Below, in pieces: positions 1-11,716 of a stretch of 64,000 bases of DNA. Where the stretch lies: contig CM038466.1 in NCBI GenBank assembly GCA_021464415.1, forward strand, positions 26,103,017-26,167,016, read 5' to 3'. Numbering within the stretch: the first letter of the stretch is position 1; each line of letters starts with the position of its first letter. The notes under the pieces are model-generated. The model saw only the letters and a list, made by a program, of their open reading frames with translations, did not search any database and had not been told where the DNA came from. Origin of the DNA: Lonicera japonica. Lineage: Eukaryota; Streptophyta; Magnoliopsida; Dipsacales; Caprifoliaceae. A program made the position numbers and the translations under genes.

Positions 1-2152
1 TGAATAAAATATAAAAAGAAAAAAAAAGAATTAACTTATTTTAAATTAATGCTTGATACCAACCCTACATTAAAAAACATTAATTCATATGAAAAACTTT
101 TTACATTAGAAATAATTTCGTCGACATTTCAACGAATTTTCAACTGCTTTGAATTCTCAACAAACCACAGCCAAAGCGTACCCTAATTCTTCTCAAAATA
201 CACACGTGCGTGCTTTGTTAACAAAGGTGGAGTCTTTTAGGATTTGTCTTGTTCCGTCGGCGTATTGAATTCCACCCTCGAGAATTGGGGGATGTAAAAG
301 TCGGATTTAATAACCTGGAATTCTATTGAAACTTTAATAGAATTGGGGGATGTAAAAGTCGAATTTAATAACCTAGAATTCTATTGAAACTTTAATTTCT
401 TTTTAAAGTTCATGCATTATTATCATTTAAAATTGACTTAACTTAGAGCTTCAGTTCAATTGGTATAGTTATTCACTTTTCACTCGGGATTTCTATAAAA
501 TTTGTTATGTGTAATATTTATAAAAAAAATTAAGAGATTTAGACTTTTTTTCGATCGGCATCACATAATTCTAACAATTGACTTTGATTTTGTTCTCAAA
601 AATATTAAATCCATCATCAAAAATTCAATTCATATGTTTTATTTTCAGATTTAAGATATTTCAAAAATATAAACTTATGTATATATATAACTATTAATTT
701 GAAAATACGAGTGTATCAAAAAACCGTACTTGTTCTAAATAAATTATCCCCTCTTAACTTGTACCTCTGCAAATAATAAAAATAACTCGATCAACTGGAC
801 CTATCGGTCCACGTATATAGTAACGATATTATCTCCAACTTAAACACCTTGGCCATAGGTGTAAGGCTTATCTTAAAAGGTCTCGTTACTATGAGGAGAC
901 TCTCCTCCACTTATATATCCATGTTGAGTTCTACAATCTTTTCATGTGGGATTAATGGTTTGAGCCAAGCATTCTCTGTCATTCTAGCAATGTCGGACCA
1001 AAATAAAATAAAAATTTCTAGCAATTAACTCCCGGCCCCATCATGCATTTTACGTGTATATCTTCTATGTACAATTAAATCCTCATTTTCTTAGGGTACA
1101 TATGTTTGCAGAGGTTGGTGTAATTCCTAAGGATTGATCTACTTTTTGGAACTAATTCAGGTTACAGCATGACGGGGCTGATTCAGAATTTCAATTGAGT
1201 GTTGACGAAAATTAATAATGCGGAATCTTTATATAGCTATTGAAAAAAATTACGAGTTCAATCATAAATATAATCATCTAATTAAAAATTACTTGAATAT
1301 AAAAATTAATAAAAAAGTTTTGTGCACGAGTGTTTGTCTATTCATCAAAGAAATCATATACATCTATCAAAAATTTTATTAAAAATTCATTCATTTATCT
1401 CTGAAATGGAATACATTTTTCTAAAACAGAGCACCGTGCTCTTAAAAATATATTGTATACATATATTATATGTGTGCGTGTTAGCTAGCCACGTCTCCAT
1501 AAAGATGTTGCTATTATTAATTTTTGTCTTGGCAAGAGTTGGTCAAAAGTAACCTGCCTAAATAATATATGGTGGTTAGCAGCCTAACTAAGCGTTGTGC
1601 TCTCAGGGCTTTTCAAACCTTAACACAAAAGGGGATATTGAATTGAAGCTGCCATTTACACTAAGAAGAATGAAGGAAGCTTGTTGCTTGTCATGTAAAA
1701 ATTGAAGGTACCATACACACACGCTCTCGATTACATGTATATATAGTCTTAAGTGAATGATACAGAATATAGCGAAATTTTTTGGTAACTTAATTATCTA
1801 TTCTTGAGATCTTCTATTTATTTTTGCTATCATGTGGATGGTTTTCATATATTCTTATTTTGCGTGTTTGTACGCCACGTACAATTTCCATAAAGACCTT
1901 TAACTCTTTATGCAATTTTACCGATCACAATTTGGTATCAAAAGTCTGTTCTAATTACCCAAAACGAGCGAGCTTGTGCTTGTGCTTGTGCTTGTAGGTA
2001 CGTATCATGCATAACTTGTATATATGCTCCAACGTACCCCACAAACAATTTTCATGTCTTCCCATACATTTCTGTTACTCCAGAATCATTCCATATAATT
2101 CATCATTCCATATAAATTGAATTACACTACATGTACGTGTATATATATATAG
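1..2152. other. Intergenic AT-rich DNA with no recognisable gene
   Basis: No coding potential could be recognised. Open frames here are short and lack any family motif. The stretch contains a 58-bp tandem duplication (282-397) and a hexanucleotide run of GCTTGT near 1973-1996. A segment around 780-1010 resembles the leader-like sequence of plant repeats, but I could not assign it. The rest is simple AT-rich sequence. Confidence 0.6.
282..397 (+). repeat. 58-bp direct tandem duplication
   Basis: Two adjacent copies start at 282 and 340. Each opens with GAATTGGGGGATGTAAAAG and runs through an AATTCTATTGAAACTTTAAT tail. They differ at only two visible positions (cggattt/cgaattt, ctggaa/ctagaa), so the duplication is recent. 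No function is visible. Confidence 0.9.
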
Positions 2153-2534
2153 AACCCCTTCTCTTAATTAGGATGACCAATTTTTTTAGAACCAAATACG
2201 GACCAACTAAACTATTTTGAGAGGGTAAACGGATGAATATTTTTGATAAAACTTTGTGAAGATGATCTCTATTGATTACTAAATCATCTCCATTGGATTT
2301 CATCAAAATTTTTAACCAGGAAGTGCATTAATTTTTTTTGATATGTATGCGTATTTTTTGGCCATTAAAATTTTAGATGTTTAGTTAACCCACTTCCCGG
2401 TTCAATTTTTTAATTAAATTTGGTAGAGATGATCTATTAATTATGGAGATTTTATTCACAAAGTTTCATAAAAATATTCATTGATTTACCCTCAAAATGC
2501 TTGGTCCGCATTTGGTCCTCTTAAGAGAAGGGTT
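2153..2534. mobile_element. MITE with long inverted repeats, family A copy 1
   Basis: The left end reads AACCCCTTCTCTTAA and the right end TTAAGAGAAGGGTT. The inverted similarity continues inward for roughly 100-150 bp, including a shared GTAAA..GATGAATATTTTT segment on both arms. The element sits between TATATATATA tracts, consistent with insertion into a TA-rich target. It has no ORF. A related element lies at 25419-25801. The superfamily is not certain. Confidence 0.75.
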
Positions 2535-2889
2535 ATATATATATATGTTGAGTTTAATTTGTAGTAAAACTCTTGGCTAGATATAGCTCCAATTTCTTGT
2601 TTTATTAATTTGTTCTAATAAAATTACTCCCATTAGAAAGCCTAATTTTTAGCATAACTAGCAAATTATCTTCCTATAGTTATTGATCATTACTTAAAAT
2701 ATTTTGTTGCTTTTCTGTCGTTGGGTTATAGAATCTGGAGCTTGATTGGTATCCTGGTAATTTTTCTCACTTGTTGATTGTACCCCTAATTCTCTAATAT
2801 TTAAATTACATAAAAAGGAGTTCTAATTTTTTTTTTCCTCCTATACACAGGAACGCATGCATGCATATACCTGTGGTTCGATTTGGAGG

Positions 2890-3960
2890 GGTGGGGGGGA
2901 ACTTGAACCATAAAATGAGTTAGATGAATTGTTTTCCTCTTTTTATCATATATAATTATATCTTTGTTTTTAAAATTTTTCTTTCTGCAATTATGAGATT
3001 GATTTATGCTTTCTTGTTGTTTTGCAGTTTAATCTTCACAACTATTTGTTTCTTTCAGTCATAAACACTGATTTGTTTCTTCTAATCATAAACACTAGTG
3101 CTAGTTTGTTCAGAGTTTTTGACCTTTTCAGATTCATATATATATATAGCTCACAGAGTTCAAATCACCTGCATTAATGAAAACTTACAATATGTGACAT
3201 TTACCATTTTATGATTTTATGACAGAACAAAAACCCGCACCAAACTAGTATGTATGGTGTGAATCGAAACCAATTCTTAGCTTTGAAATGGAATTGGAGC
3301 AAAATTATTAGACTACTTCTGACTGCAGGCTAATTTTTCTCCAATTCTAATTCCAACACTAGTCATAATTGGGTTGATAAACAAACCGTTGGTGTTTATC
3401 AAGCAAATGTATCACAAGCAAAAGATCTAATTAAGTTCCAAAAGGGAATGTATCACAAAGTAAGAAGGGCATTTTTAACGTATAGTACAACTAAACTACC
3501 TTGCAAAGGACCAAGAAAGTTCAATTCATCTTTAAAAAAAAAATAGCCTCTCAAATACGTAAGAGTAATATAGTAAAAGCCCTAGACATGATGGTTATAT
3601 ATATTTAAGAAGACTTAAAGCCAAATGATCCAAAAGAATTCTACTGCCCAGTCTTGTGTTTACAAACTAATATGCTATTAGAGCTAGGTTGAATATGAAG
3701 CTTGCTCTTACCTCATTGCTCTCACACTTGCTAGTTAATTCATTGCACCATTTATGAGTACTAATTCATTCAGAGCAAAAGCAAGTCTTCATAAATGAAG
3801 TTAGTGCGCAACAAAGCTGCATAATTTTTTCTCATTTGGTCATGTATGCGAATAGACTAAATCGATCAAACACGGTGTATGTGATTAGTTTTTCTCTCTT
3901 TATTGTGATATTCGAACCCTCATTAAGTAGTGATATTTGGAATAATTTGAATTATGGTTT
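2890..3960 (+). repeat. Tandem duplication, copy A (~1.07 kb)
   Basis: This copy begins near a G-rich run followed by ACTTGAACCATAAAATGAG and ends with AATAATTTGAATTATGG. The next ~1.34 kb repeats it in the same order and orientation with few differences. It contains no convincing coding sequence; short open frames are conserved between copies only because the DNA is. Relative to copy B it lacks a 277-bp block after position ~3646. Confidence 0.9.
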
Positions 3961-3969
3961 TTTTTGTTT

Positions 3970-5310
3970 GGAGGGGGGGTACTTGAACCATAAAATGAGT
4001 TAGATGATTGTTTTCCTCTATCATATATAATTAAATCTTTGTTTTTTAAAATTTTCTTTCTGCATTTATGAGATTGATTTATGCTTTCTTGTTGCCTTGC
4101 AGTTTAATCTTAACAACTATTATTTTGTTTCTTTCAGTCATAAACACTGATTTGTTTCTTCTAATCATAAACACTAGTGCTAGTTTGTTCAGAGTTTTTG
4201 ACCTTTTCAGATTCATATATATAGCTCACAGAGTTCAAATCACCTGGATTAATGAAAACTTACAATATGTGACATTTACCATTTTATGATTTTATGTTAG
4301 AACAAAAAACCTGCACCAAACTAGTATTTATGGTGTGATTCGGAACCAATTCTTAGCTTTGAAATGGAATTGGAGCAAAATTATTAGACTACACAATTCT
4401 GACTGTAGGCTATTTTTTCTCCAATTCTAATTCCAACACTAGTCATAATTGGGTTGATAAACAAACCGTTGGTGTTTATCAAGCAAATGTATCACAAGCA
4501 AAATATCTAATTAAGTTCCAAAAGGGAATGTATCATAAAGTAAGAAGGGCATTTTTTTAACATACAACTAAACTACCTTGCAAAGGACCAAGAAAGTTCA
4601 ATTCATCTTTAAAAAAAAATGGCCTCTCAAATACGTAAGAGTAATATAGTAAAAGCCCTAGACATGATGGTTATATATATTTAAGAAGACTTAAAGCCAA
4701 ATGATCCAAAATAATTCTACATACACTGAAATTTATATACATAACAAAGTATAGGCATTACATGGTTGTACTCTCGCGAAGGGTACAAATTAACATTTAT
4801 TGTACTTTGGAACTTATTATGTAAAGAAGTATTGGTGGTATGTCATTTCCGAATGATCAAATGACCAAAACTAGTTCAAAAGAAGAACCTCAATGTCTTT
4901 GTTTTTCCCTTTATTTAATGTAAATTATAAATGTGCAACTATATATATAGGCTATTAAGAAATCAGTCGAATTATGAAATGACAAAGTCATATTGATCAG
5001 TCTCATGTTTACAAACTAATATGCTATTAGAGCTAAGTTGAATATGAGGCTTGCTCTTACCTCAATTGCTCTCACACTTGCTAGTTAATTCATTACACCA
5101 TTTATGAGTACTAATTCATTCAAAGCAAAAACAGGTCTTCATAAATGAAGTTAGTGCGCAACAAAGCTGCATAGTTTTTTCTCATTTGGTCATGTATGCG
5201 AATAGACTAAATCGATCAAACACTGTGAATGTGATTAGTTTTCTTCTCTTTATTGTGATATTCGAACCCTCATTAAGTTGTGATATTTGGAATAATTTGA
5301 ATTATGGTTT
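3970..5310 (+). repeat. Tandem duplication, copy B (~1.34 kb, extra 277 bp)
   Basis: This is a direct repeat of 2890-3960, offset 1080 bp at its start and 1350 bp at its end. The extra length is one block at about 4721-4997, where copy A has only four bases. The block has no obvious terminal inverted repeats, so a deletion in copy A is as likely as an insertion in copy B. The frames at 4068-4289 and 5186-5398 show no family motif. Confidence 0.9.
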
Positions 5311-5941
5311 GGGGCATCAAATTTTTGTTGAGAAAATAATTTTGCACACTAACTTCGTTTATGTTGAGAATGATACAGTTTGGAGGAATTTTGGGTAGAG
5401 CTGGTGCATGGGGCCAATCTCAATTAATTTGAGGTAAGGGAAAAGTTTCCTATAATTTTGTTATGGAATTCACATATATAAATATATTTTATGTTGATTA
5501 AAACCATGATAATTATAGCATATATTTGATTAATTAATTATGATCTCATTAGTAGGTTGATCATATTACTTTGTTAATGGCAGTACGCTTGGCTTGGTGC
5601 AAGTACAATAATTATGGTGTATATATACTTATATAGGTTAAATGATGATTAGTTGAATCAATTTGAATTGAAACTTTATTATAAATGTTATATAGAGAAA
5701 GTTTATATATGAAATTGTTTCAAGCCCTAAATGTGAGATTGCTAATCAACTGGTGGGATGTAAACAGTATGCTTTGGATATCATTGAAACTGATGTATAG
5801 AATTGATATATTAAGCTTATTTACTGCATTTGATTTATTGTTAGTAATGTTCTAACAAAGATTACTCCACACCCATAAAAGATACTAAAATTAAATAAAA
5901 CTCTTTTATTTCTACATATTAATGGTTCTACTTATCCTCTA
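5311..5941. other. Intergenic, nothing recognised
   Basis: AT-rich unique-looking sequence lies between the tandem duplication and a MITE. I see no ORF with a family motif and no repeat structure. Confidence 0.5.
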
Positions 5942-6484
5942 GGCCTCGTTTGATTCAGGTATTAGGGTCAGTGGGATTAATAATACCAGTATTAATAGTA
6001 CTGGACTATTAATCCTCGTATTAATTTAATACTAATACCTTGTTTGATTCACGCAGTATTAATACTGGGATATCTCATGTTGACGTTAATACCATGTTTG
6101 ATTCTGTAACTCGTATACAGGATTACATTTTGGACTAACAAAATAAAAAAAAAGAAAATTTTTTTTTTAAAAAAAATAATAAAAAATAAATTTTAAAAAA
6201 TAAATTTTTAAAAAAAGAAATTCTAAATTTTATTTTTAAAATTAAGTTAAAATAATAATAATACAGTAGTAATGACATTTTTGAAAATATATGATTCACT
6301 TTTTCTTAATTCTGGATAAACAATACCACCTCCCCCTGGTATTAAATTATACCACAAAGAGTGGTATTAAGTTAGTACCGGTATTAGTAATCTCAGCACA
6401 TTTGTGCGAATCAAACAAGGTATTATAAAAAAAGTGGTATTAACAATCCCATCCCACTTTTTAATACCCGAATCAAACGAGGCC
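5942..6484 (+). mobile_element. Tourist/PIF-Harbinger-like MITE, copy 1
   Basis: The element starts GGCCTCGTTTGATTC and ends GAATCAAACGAGGCC, a near-perfect terminal inverted repeat. Inverted similarity extends inward through GTATTA-rich sequence. It is flanked by a 3-bp direct repeat CTA (5939-5941 and 6485-6487), the duplication size made by PIF/Harbinger elements. At 543 bp it has no transposase, so it is non-autonomous. A second family member lies at 19129-19592 in the opposite orientation. The centre is A-rich low-complexity DNA (6140-6240). Confidence 0.88.
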
Positions 6485-6514
6485 CTAGTGTATAGCAGAA
6501 AGTCATTCTAGCAG

Positions 6515-6625
6515 TTATTGAAGTTGTGTCAGGATTTTGGTTTTTCTAGGATTTGAACCTTCGTTAACAGTGAGGGTTAATTATATGGTTTTCAACCACT
6601 AAGCTACGCGTTTATTTTTTAACAT
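6515..6625 (-). mobile_element. SINE-like fragment with pol III A and B boxes
   Basis: Read on the minus strand, GTAGCTTAGTGGTTGAAAA (around 6607-6589) resembles a tRNA A box. GGTTCAAATCC (around 6560-6550) resembles a B box, at tRNA-like spacing. A tRNA cloverleaf could not be drawn, and the flank runs straight into a MITE. A tRNA-derived SINE relic is the best reading. Confidence 0.4.
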
Positions 6626-6629
6626 TTTT

Positions 6630-7371
6630 CTAAAAAATTAATAATATCTAAATCAGACACACATCGCGTTTACACAAAAATTTAGTATATATATATAAAA
6701 GAGTATGATTGCATACCTGTATGAGGAGAGGCATTGTTGATTTGTATGACGAGACCTGTGAAGAAAGCACACTAAATTAACAAGTTAAAAAATTTAGATC
6801 CACACTGTTAAAATTATATTAGATGCCACCAATATTAATAGTTATTCTCAGAAACCCTAAATTGGTAATTCAGTTACTTTGGAGGTGGTAAAAAGTTTAG
6901 CTGAGCGGAGAGAGCTCAGCAAGTACTTGTGGTGATTGCCCACCAGAAGGTCTAGCTAATAATATCAAGGAGCACAAACAAGTATGTCTATGCAACAGAG
7001 AATAATGACTCAGAAATACAACAATGGTCCATTTGATAGGTTTCTATATGAAAAACAACTAAATTCCATTGAATTAGGTGATAAAATAATCATAAAAGAC
7101 AAACTTTGAAAATATGTTTTCACAAAATACTATTCGATCAAATAGCAAGGAAACTAGAAACATTTGAAAGTGATTTCCAACTGAAATAAGTGCAATCAAA
7201 TAGATCTTAAAATACTCTAGAGTAGAGTTGAATTTTCTTTTATAATTAGATTCAAATTTGACAGTTCAGATTTTGAGGACCCAATTGAATAAAATTAAGT
7301 TAAAAATCTAAACCGTCAGATTTAAATATAATATATCAATTCAAAATTTCGATCTTTACTCCAGAGATTTC
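6630..7371. other. 3' flank of the ERF gene, no gene seen
   Basis: This AT-rich sequence lies downstream of the minus-strand ERF gene and probably contains its 3' UTR. There is a short hairpin at about 6899-6919 (GCTGAGC stem) of unknown meaning. No coding region was recognised. Confidence 0.5.
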
Positions 7372-7944
7372 TCATGCCAACATTTCCTCCAACAACTCAA
7401 CTCCCAAGTCCTCCAAAACCAACATATTATCATCATCGTTATCATTTTCCACAACTATTTTTTCTTCTTTCTTGCTTTTCCTTCTCTTCAAGTGTGTCTC
7501 TTTTAGGGATTCGGCTGCGGAAAGCCCCTCTTTACAGCAATATTTCATTTCTCTCAGTGATTCCTCCACCCTTGCCGCTGGAAAATTCAGAGGTCCAAGC
7601 GGGCCCCGCAGGGAGAGCGCAGCCTGGTCATAGACCAGAGCCGCCTCCTCGGCTGTGTTGAATGTGCCGAGCCAAACCCTAGCTCCGCCCCTGCTAGAAT
7701 CCCTTATCTCCGCGGCGTATTTGCCCCAAGGCCGCTTCCGGACCCCTATGTACTGCCTCCTGGTGGTGGTGGTGGGTCCCCCCTGTTTGGCTGCGGGTAT
7801 AGCCGAGTACTGTTCTTTCTTGAATATGTTTGGGGAAATGGGTTCTGGATCAGGGGAGGAAAATAATATTTGTGGTACGGGATATGATTGGGGTGAGTTG
7901 GGACAGAGCTGCAAGCTGCGGTATTGAGGGAAAGAAGAATCCAT
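7372..7944 (-). CDS. AP2/ERF transcription factor, ERF group IX type
   Basis: An intronless ORF of 190 residues encodes an ethylene-response-factor-type nuclear DNA-binding protein. The single AP2/ERF domain spans about residues 64-122. It opens [18 protein letters not shown], contains [18 protein letters not shown] and closes LNFP. The Ala and Asp of KYAAEIRD are the residues typical of the ERF rather than the DREB subfamily, which predicts GCC-box binding. A basic stretch (LKRRKSKK, about 152-159) could be a nuclear localisation signal. The acidic C-terminus with [12 protein letters not shown] resembles the EDLL-like activation motif of ERF1/ERF15-type group IXc proteins. The frame stays open upstream for 36 codons, but those codons run through an AT microsatellite, so the ATG at 7944 (MDSSF) is the likely start. 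It is the only intact host gene here. Family assignment is firm; the exact orthologue is not. Confidence 0.93.
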   Translation of the reverse strand: MDSSFPQYRSLQLCPNSPQSYPVPQILFSSPDPEPISPNIFKKEQYSAIPAAKQGGPTTTTRRQYIGVRKRPWGKYAAEIRDSSRGGARVWLGTFNTAEEAALVYDQAALSLRGPLGPLNFPAARVEESLREMKYCCKEGLSAAESLKETHLKRRKSKKEEKIVVENDNDDDNMLVLEDLGVELLEEMLA

Positions 7945-8010
7945 CTTTGGATTTTGTGGAAGTCTCAGGACTAGATTTGCAAGGGTTTGAGCTCTTTGGG
8001 TGGTATTTAC

Positions 8011-8036
<26 letters not shown>
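8011..8036. repeat. (AT)13 microsatellite in the ERF upstream region
   Basis: A pure AT dinucleotide run lies about 67 bp upstream of the ERF start codon. It falls in the probable 5' UTR or core promoter of that minus-strand gene. Length variation here could alter expression, but that is inference. Confidence 0.95.
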
Positions 8037-8047
<11 letters not shown>

Positions 8048-8116
8048 TGCATTATTATATTATAAAAACAAGACCCATTTTAATTGCTACTAAATTATTG
8101 AATCAAAATTTTGAAG

Positions 8117-8447
8117 TGTTTGTTTGGTTAAGATTTTAAAACATTTTTTTGGAATAAGCTTTTCAGAAATGTGAAAGTAGTTTGAAAAGTAAATTTAATT
8201 TTTGTTGGAGTTTTTTTCAACCAATTCAAAAAAATTTAAGAAAAAAATTCAAAAAATATATAGATCCCGATGAGTAAGTTTCAAATATATATATTTTTAT
8301 CAAATTCAGATTTTGAATTTAAAGTTATGGCGTTTTAAAAATTTTATGAGAAAGAAAATAAAGTGAAGTGAATTATGGGAAGTATAAAATAAAGTTGACT
8401 TTTTAGTAGAAATTTTAAAAACTTGATTTTAAAATATCAACCAAACA
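8117..8447. mobile_element. Probable MITE upstream of the ERF gene
   Basis: GTGTTTGTTTGGTTAAGATTTT on the left is matched inversely by AAAATATCAACCAAACACC on the right. The ~330-bp interior is non-coding. Target-site duplications could not be fixed, so the boundaries are approximate. The GTGTTTGGTT-type terminus is common among plant MITEs. Confidence 0.55.
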
Positions 8448-8692
8448 CCACAAAAATATCTATTTTTCCCCGACAATTTTTTTTTTCATAAAAAAATTGC
8501 TAGCAATGATAATCATCAAACCCTCAACATGAAACATTCAACTCTCGTAGTTAACTGCTAAATATTTTTTTGATATTTATTAAATCTTTCTTCTTAAATT
8601 ATATATATGTGAATAATACGCGCATTAAGAATACAATCGGTCTAATACATATATATATACACATATATACATATGTTAAGGTTATAAGAGCC

Positions 8693-8700
<8 letters not shown>

Positions 8701-8730
<30 letters not shown>
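8701..8730. repeat. (TA)15 microsatellite
   Basis: A pure TA run sits within a longer AT-rich stretch. It creates a spurious Ile/Tyr open frame at 8570-8758, which is not a gene. Confidence 0.95.
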
Positions 8731-8736
<6 letters not shown>

Positions 8737-8932
8737 CGAAGTCAAATGCCTACCTTAGATTTGTGAGACTTTGGTGGCACACATTATGTTTCTGATACAT
8801 ACATGTTATATATATGCACTCTGCATAAAAATGTAGTTTTTTGCATATGCATTTTGTCATGAAATGAATATTTTATCTACTTTGGATTGATTATATTTAT
8901 TTATTTATTACATAAACGTAATTTATTTTTAA

Positions 8933-9345
8933 TGGTCAAATATGTTCTTTGGTTTTATAATAATATATTAACGTAAAACAATTAGACTCCTTACTCTTTA
9001 TTTAACTTATAAAAGTTCACGTTAGAATCAAAGTTATATTGATAGAAACCATTTAACTAATGAGAGTACAAGTCAAAGTATACATTTATTACGATATTGC
9101 ATTATATTTCAACTAATTAAAATGTATTATACGAATAAGGATTCTCTTTTTTGTATGGTCAAATATACTTCTTGATTTTATTTATTTAACTTAGAGTCTA
9201 CATTAACATCAAAGTTAATGCTGATTGAAACTTCTTATTGGTTAACTAACCAGAGTCCAAATAAAAGGCTACATTTATTATTGCATTGCATTGTATCTCG
9301 ACTAATTAAACTCTTAATATATTACACCAATTAGGACTTTAAAAA
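8933..9345 (+). repeat. Diverged tandem duplication, ~223-bp unit
   Basis: Both copies begin TGGTCAAATAT (8933 and 9156) and share TTATTTAACTT, ATCAAAGTTA, ACATTTATTA and CAACTAATTAAA-like blocks in the same order. Divergence is considerable, so the duplication is old. No coding signal was found. Confidence 0.65.
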
Positions 9346-10496
9346 GAAACCACATGGTACCTTATTTTTTCAATTTCTCAATGAGCACCCCAGTTTCTTC
9401 TCTCTTTTAACAAGCTTTTTCACAACTGCATAGTTCAGAATTTTCTTTCTTTATCGCTTTTATTTTTCTTTTTTTAAGATCACTATTAGTCAAATAATTT
9501 TTTTCCTTATTATTGTTCAATCTATTATTATAGTTGGTAAGATAGAAAACTTGCGAAGAATAGAGATGAGCGTATTTGTTTAGTTTTTGGTTATTTTGTT
9601 CTTTGATTTGTACTTCTAAAATCGTAAACGATTTTTATTTGGATTTAACCCTCTTTGCATGTTTTCCATTTATACACGTAACTGGAAATAATACCGGTCT
9701 TTTTCTTCTACCAGTTTTGTTTTACATATATTAATCATTATGACTTTTGTTGTGTTTTTTAGTATCCAATTTTCAGTTTCAATTTTAAAAGCATTAGTAA
9801 CAACAATATCAAGTATTACACTTAATTAACTATGTGAATGGGTAAAAATTTACAAGAATTCACAAAATAATTACGTTGGATGATACAATTAATTTTAATA
9901 AAAATTGTAAAAATAATATAGTTTTTTTAAGGATAATAAAAATAAAATACTCATAAACAATTACATGCAACGCGCGTGCCGAAGAGCTATATTGTTAAAC
10001 ACATGTAAGTTCAACCAGATCGCACATGTATGCTTCCTTTAATTTTAGTTTAATACCATCCCATTAAATTTATATATCCCTTCTCGTATGGAACAATTAA
10101 AAAGTTTGTCAAACACATGGAGAATATATATATTCAACATCATATTTTTTTTATTTGCACCAATACTTCTGTACAATATGAGTACTAAATTAAGTAAATT
10201 GGATATTTATAGTTTTGGTAAAAGTATAACTATGTAACATATTTTGGAACTTGTTTCATATATACACTTATTTTGGTGCGCGCATACGTAGTGTTGTTAA
10301 AAAAATAAAATATATTTTTAATACAAACGATGACCCTCCTTCTACAAGGAATGAGGAGAAGGGGGTCGGGCAATTGGGCACACTTCAATTATTTTACTGT
10401 AACCACTATCATTAAAGGGTTAATTAATAACCTTATTTGTGAAGCTTAGATTGACCCTGTGACTCGACCCTGGCTCATTTACGAGTGTCAAACTCT
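9346..10496. other. Intergenic, nothing recognised
   Basis: AT-rich sequence without an ORF showing family motifs. A short pyrimidine- and T-rich tract lies at 9405-9480. I see no terminal repeats. Confidence 0.5.
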
Positions 10497-10736
10497 TATA
10501 AGCATCCACAACGGAATGTCTAAAATTTAGGCTAAATTTAGCATACAACTTCCTAAGTTTGAAAGCAGGATACAGCGTAAATGGTAAAAAAAATAGTCAT
10601 ACGAGTGAACTTCACCCGTATGATTTTTCTGCTTAAAAAAATATCCATACAAGGCTCCCACACTCGTATGGGTTTTTAAAAAAAAAAATAAGTCAAAATT
10701 TCATACGAAGAGATGCTAGCCATATGGCTTTATATG

Positions 10737-10767
<31 letters not shown>

Positions 10768-11036
10768 TCATATGAGGAGCTTGTAGCCTGTATTTTTTTT
10801 TTAAATAAAAAGAAATGATCCATACGAGTGTCGGGGTTTTTTTTAGTCTGATACGAAAGTGGCATACTCGTATGAGCCATACGAGTGACCCATACACATA
10901 TAGGCTAAAATTTAAGAGAATGGTAAATTTAGTTGTTCTCTACCCTACTAGCTAATTTTTGTCCATCCAAATTTCTCCGCTGCGAAGAGAATTAGGGTAA
11001 ATTTATCTATTTAACCTACTCGTTGTACATGCTCTA
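10497..11036. mobile_element. Candidate hAT-type MITE with CATACGAGTG repeats
   Basis: The left end AGCATCCACAACGG resembles, in inverted form, the right end CTCGTTGTACATGCT. This type of terminus is common in plant MITEs attributed to hAT. The interior (about 10595-10900) carries several copies of CATACGAGTG and its reverse complement plus a (TA)13 run at 10741-10766. Target duplications are not clear, so ends are approximate. Confidence 0.45.
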
Positions 11037-11099
11037 ACCCCTTGTTAGGAGGATAAGTAAACGTACCACCAAACTGAAAAACCATTGGCTACATATATA

Positions 11100-11514
11100 T
11101 CTATTAATAAATTAGGTCAGTCCTAATATGCCAGGACTCTCCTAACTTATGTTTCCAACTGGTGGTTCAGATTTAATTTGAGCATTTATGTTTTAATCCA
11201 ACGACTTAGAATTGTAATAGCGTACTGATAATTACAATGATAATTATGACTATATATTTATTTTATTAGTAGACATGAAGTATTTAAAGCCTTTACAAAT
11301 TCTTCTGTTATGTCTTTATCCGTTAATCATAACAATAATTGTCTATTTAATTAATTTATTATTAAATATTGCAATCTTTCAAACTTATTCAAATTCTTGA
11401 TTGTTTTATTAACAAATACATAAATAGTGAAATTTATCATTATGATTGAAAGCCGAGATCTAATTTTCTAATTGTAATACTAAATAACACATTTTTTTAT
11501 CTCTTTACTTCATT

Positions 11515-11557
<43 letters not shown>

Positions 11558-11716
11558 TTATCATATAATCTATTAATAATCAAGTCAGTCCTAATATAGC
11601 AGGACCTTTTTATGTTTATGTTCTCAACTGGTGGCTCAAATTTAATGTGAATGTTTATTTTTCGATCCAATGTTTCAGGATTATTAAGGCATGTTGGTAA
11701 TATTGATGATAATATT
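11100..11716 (+). repeat. Pair of ~150-bp direct repeats with a (TAA)n tract between
   Basis: 11100-11247 and 11569-11716 share TCTATTAATAA, GGTCAGTCCTAATAT-like, CAACTGGTGG and GATAATTA-like blocks in the same order. They are separated by ~320 bp that includes a TAA trinucleotide run at about 11516-11553. No PBS or PPT is visible, so a TRIM is not supported. An old segmental duplication fits best. Confidence 0.7.

Noticed and set aside
7374..8093. Plus-strand open frames overlapping the ERF gene
   Set aside because: They are shadows of the minus-strand ERF coding sequence and have no motif of their own.
11100..11716. TRIM element bounded by 150-bp direct repeats
   Set aside because: No PBS, PPT or TG..CA ends could be found, so it is kept as a plain duplication.
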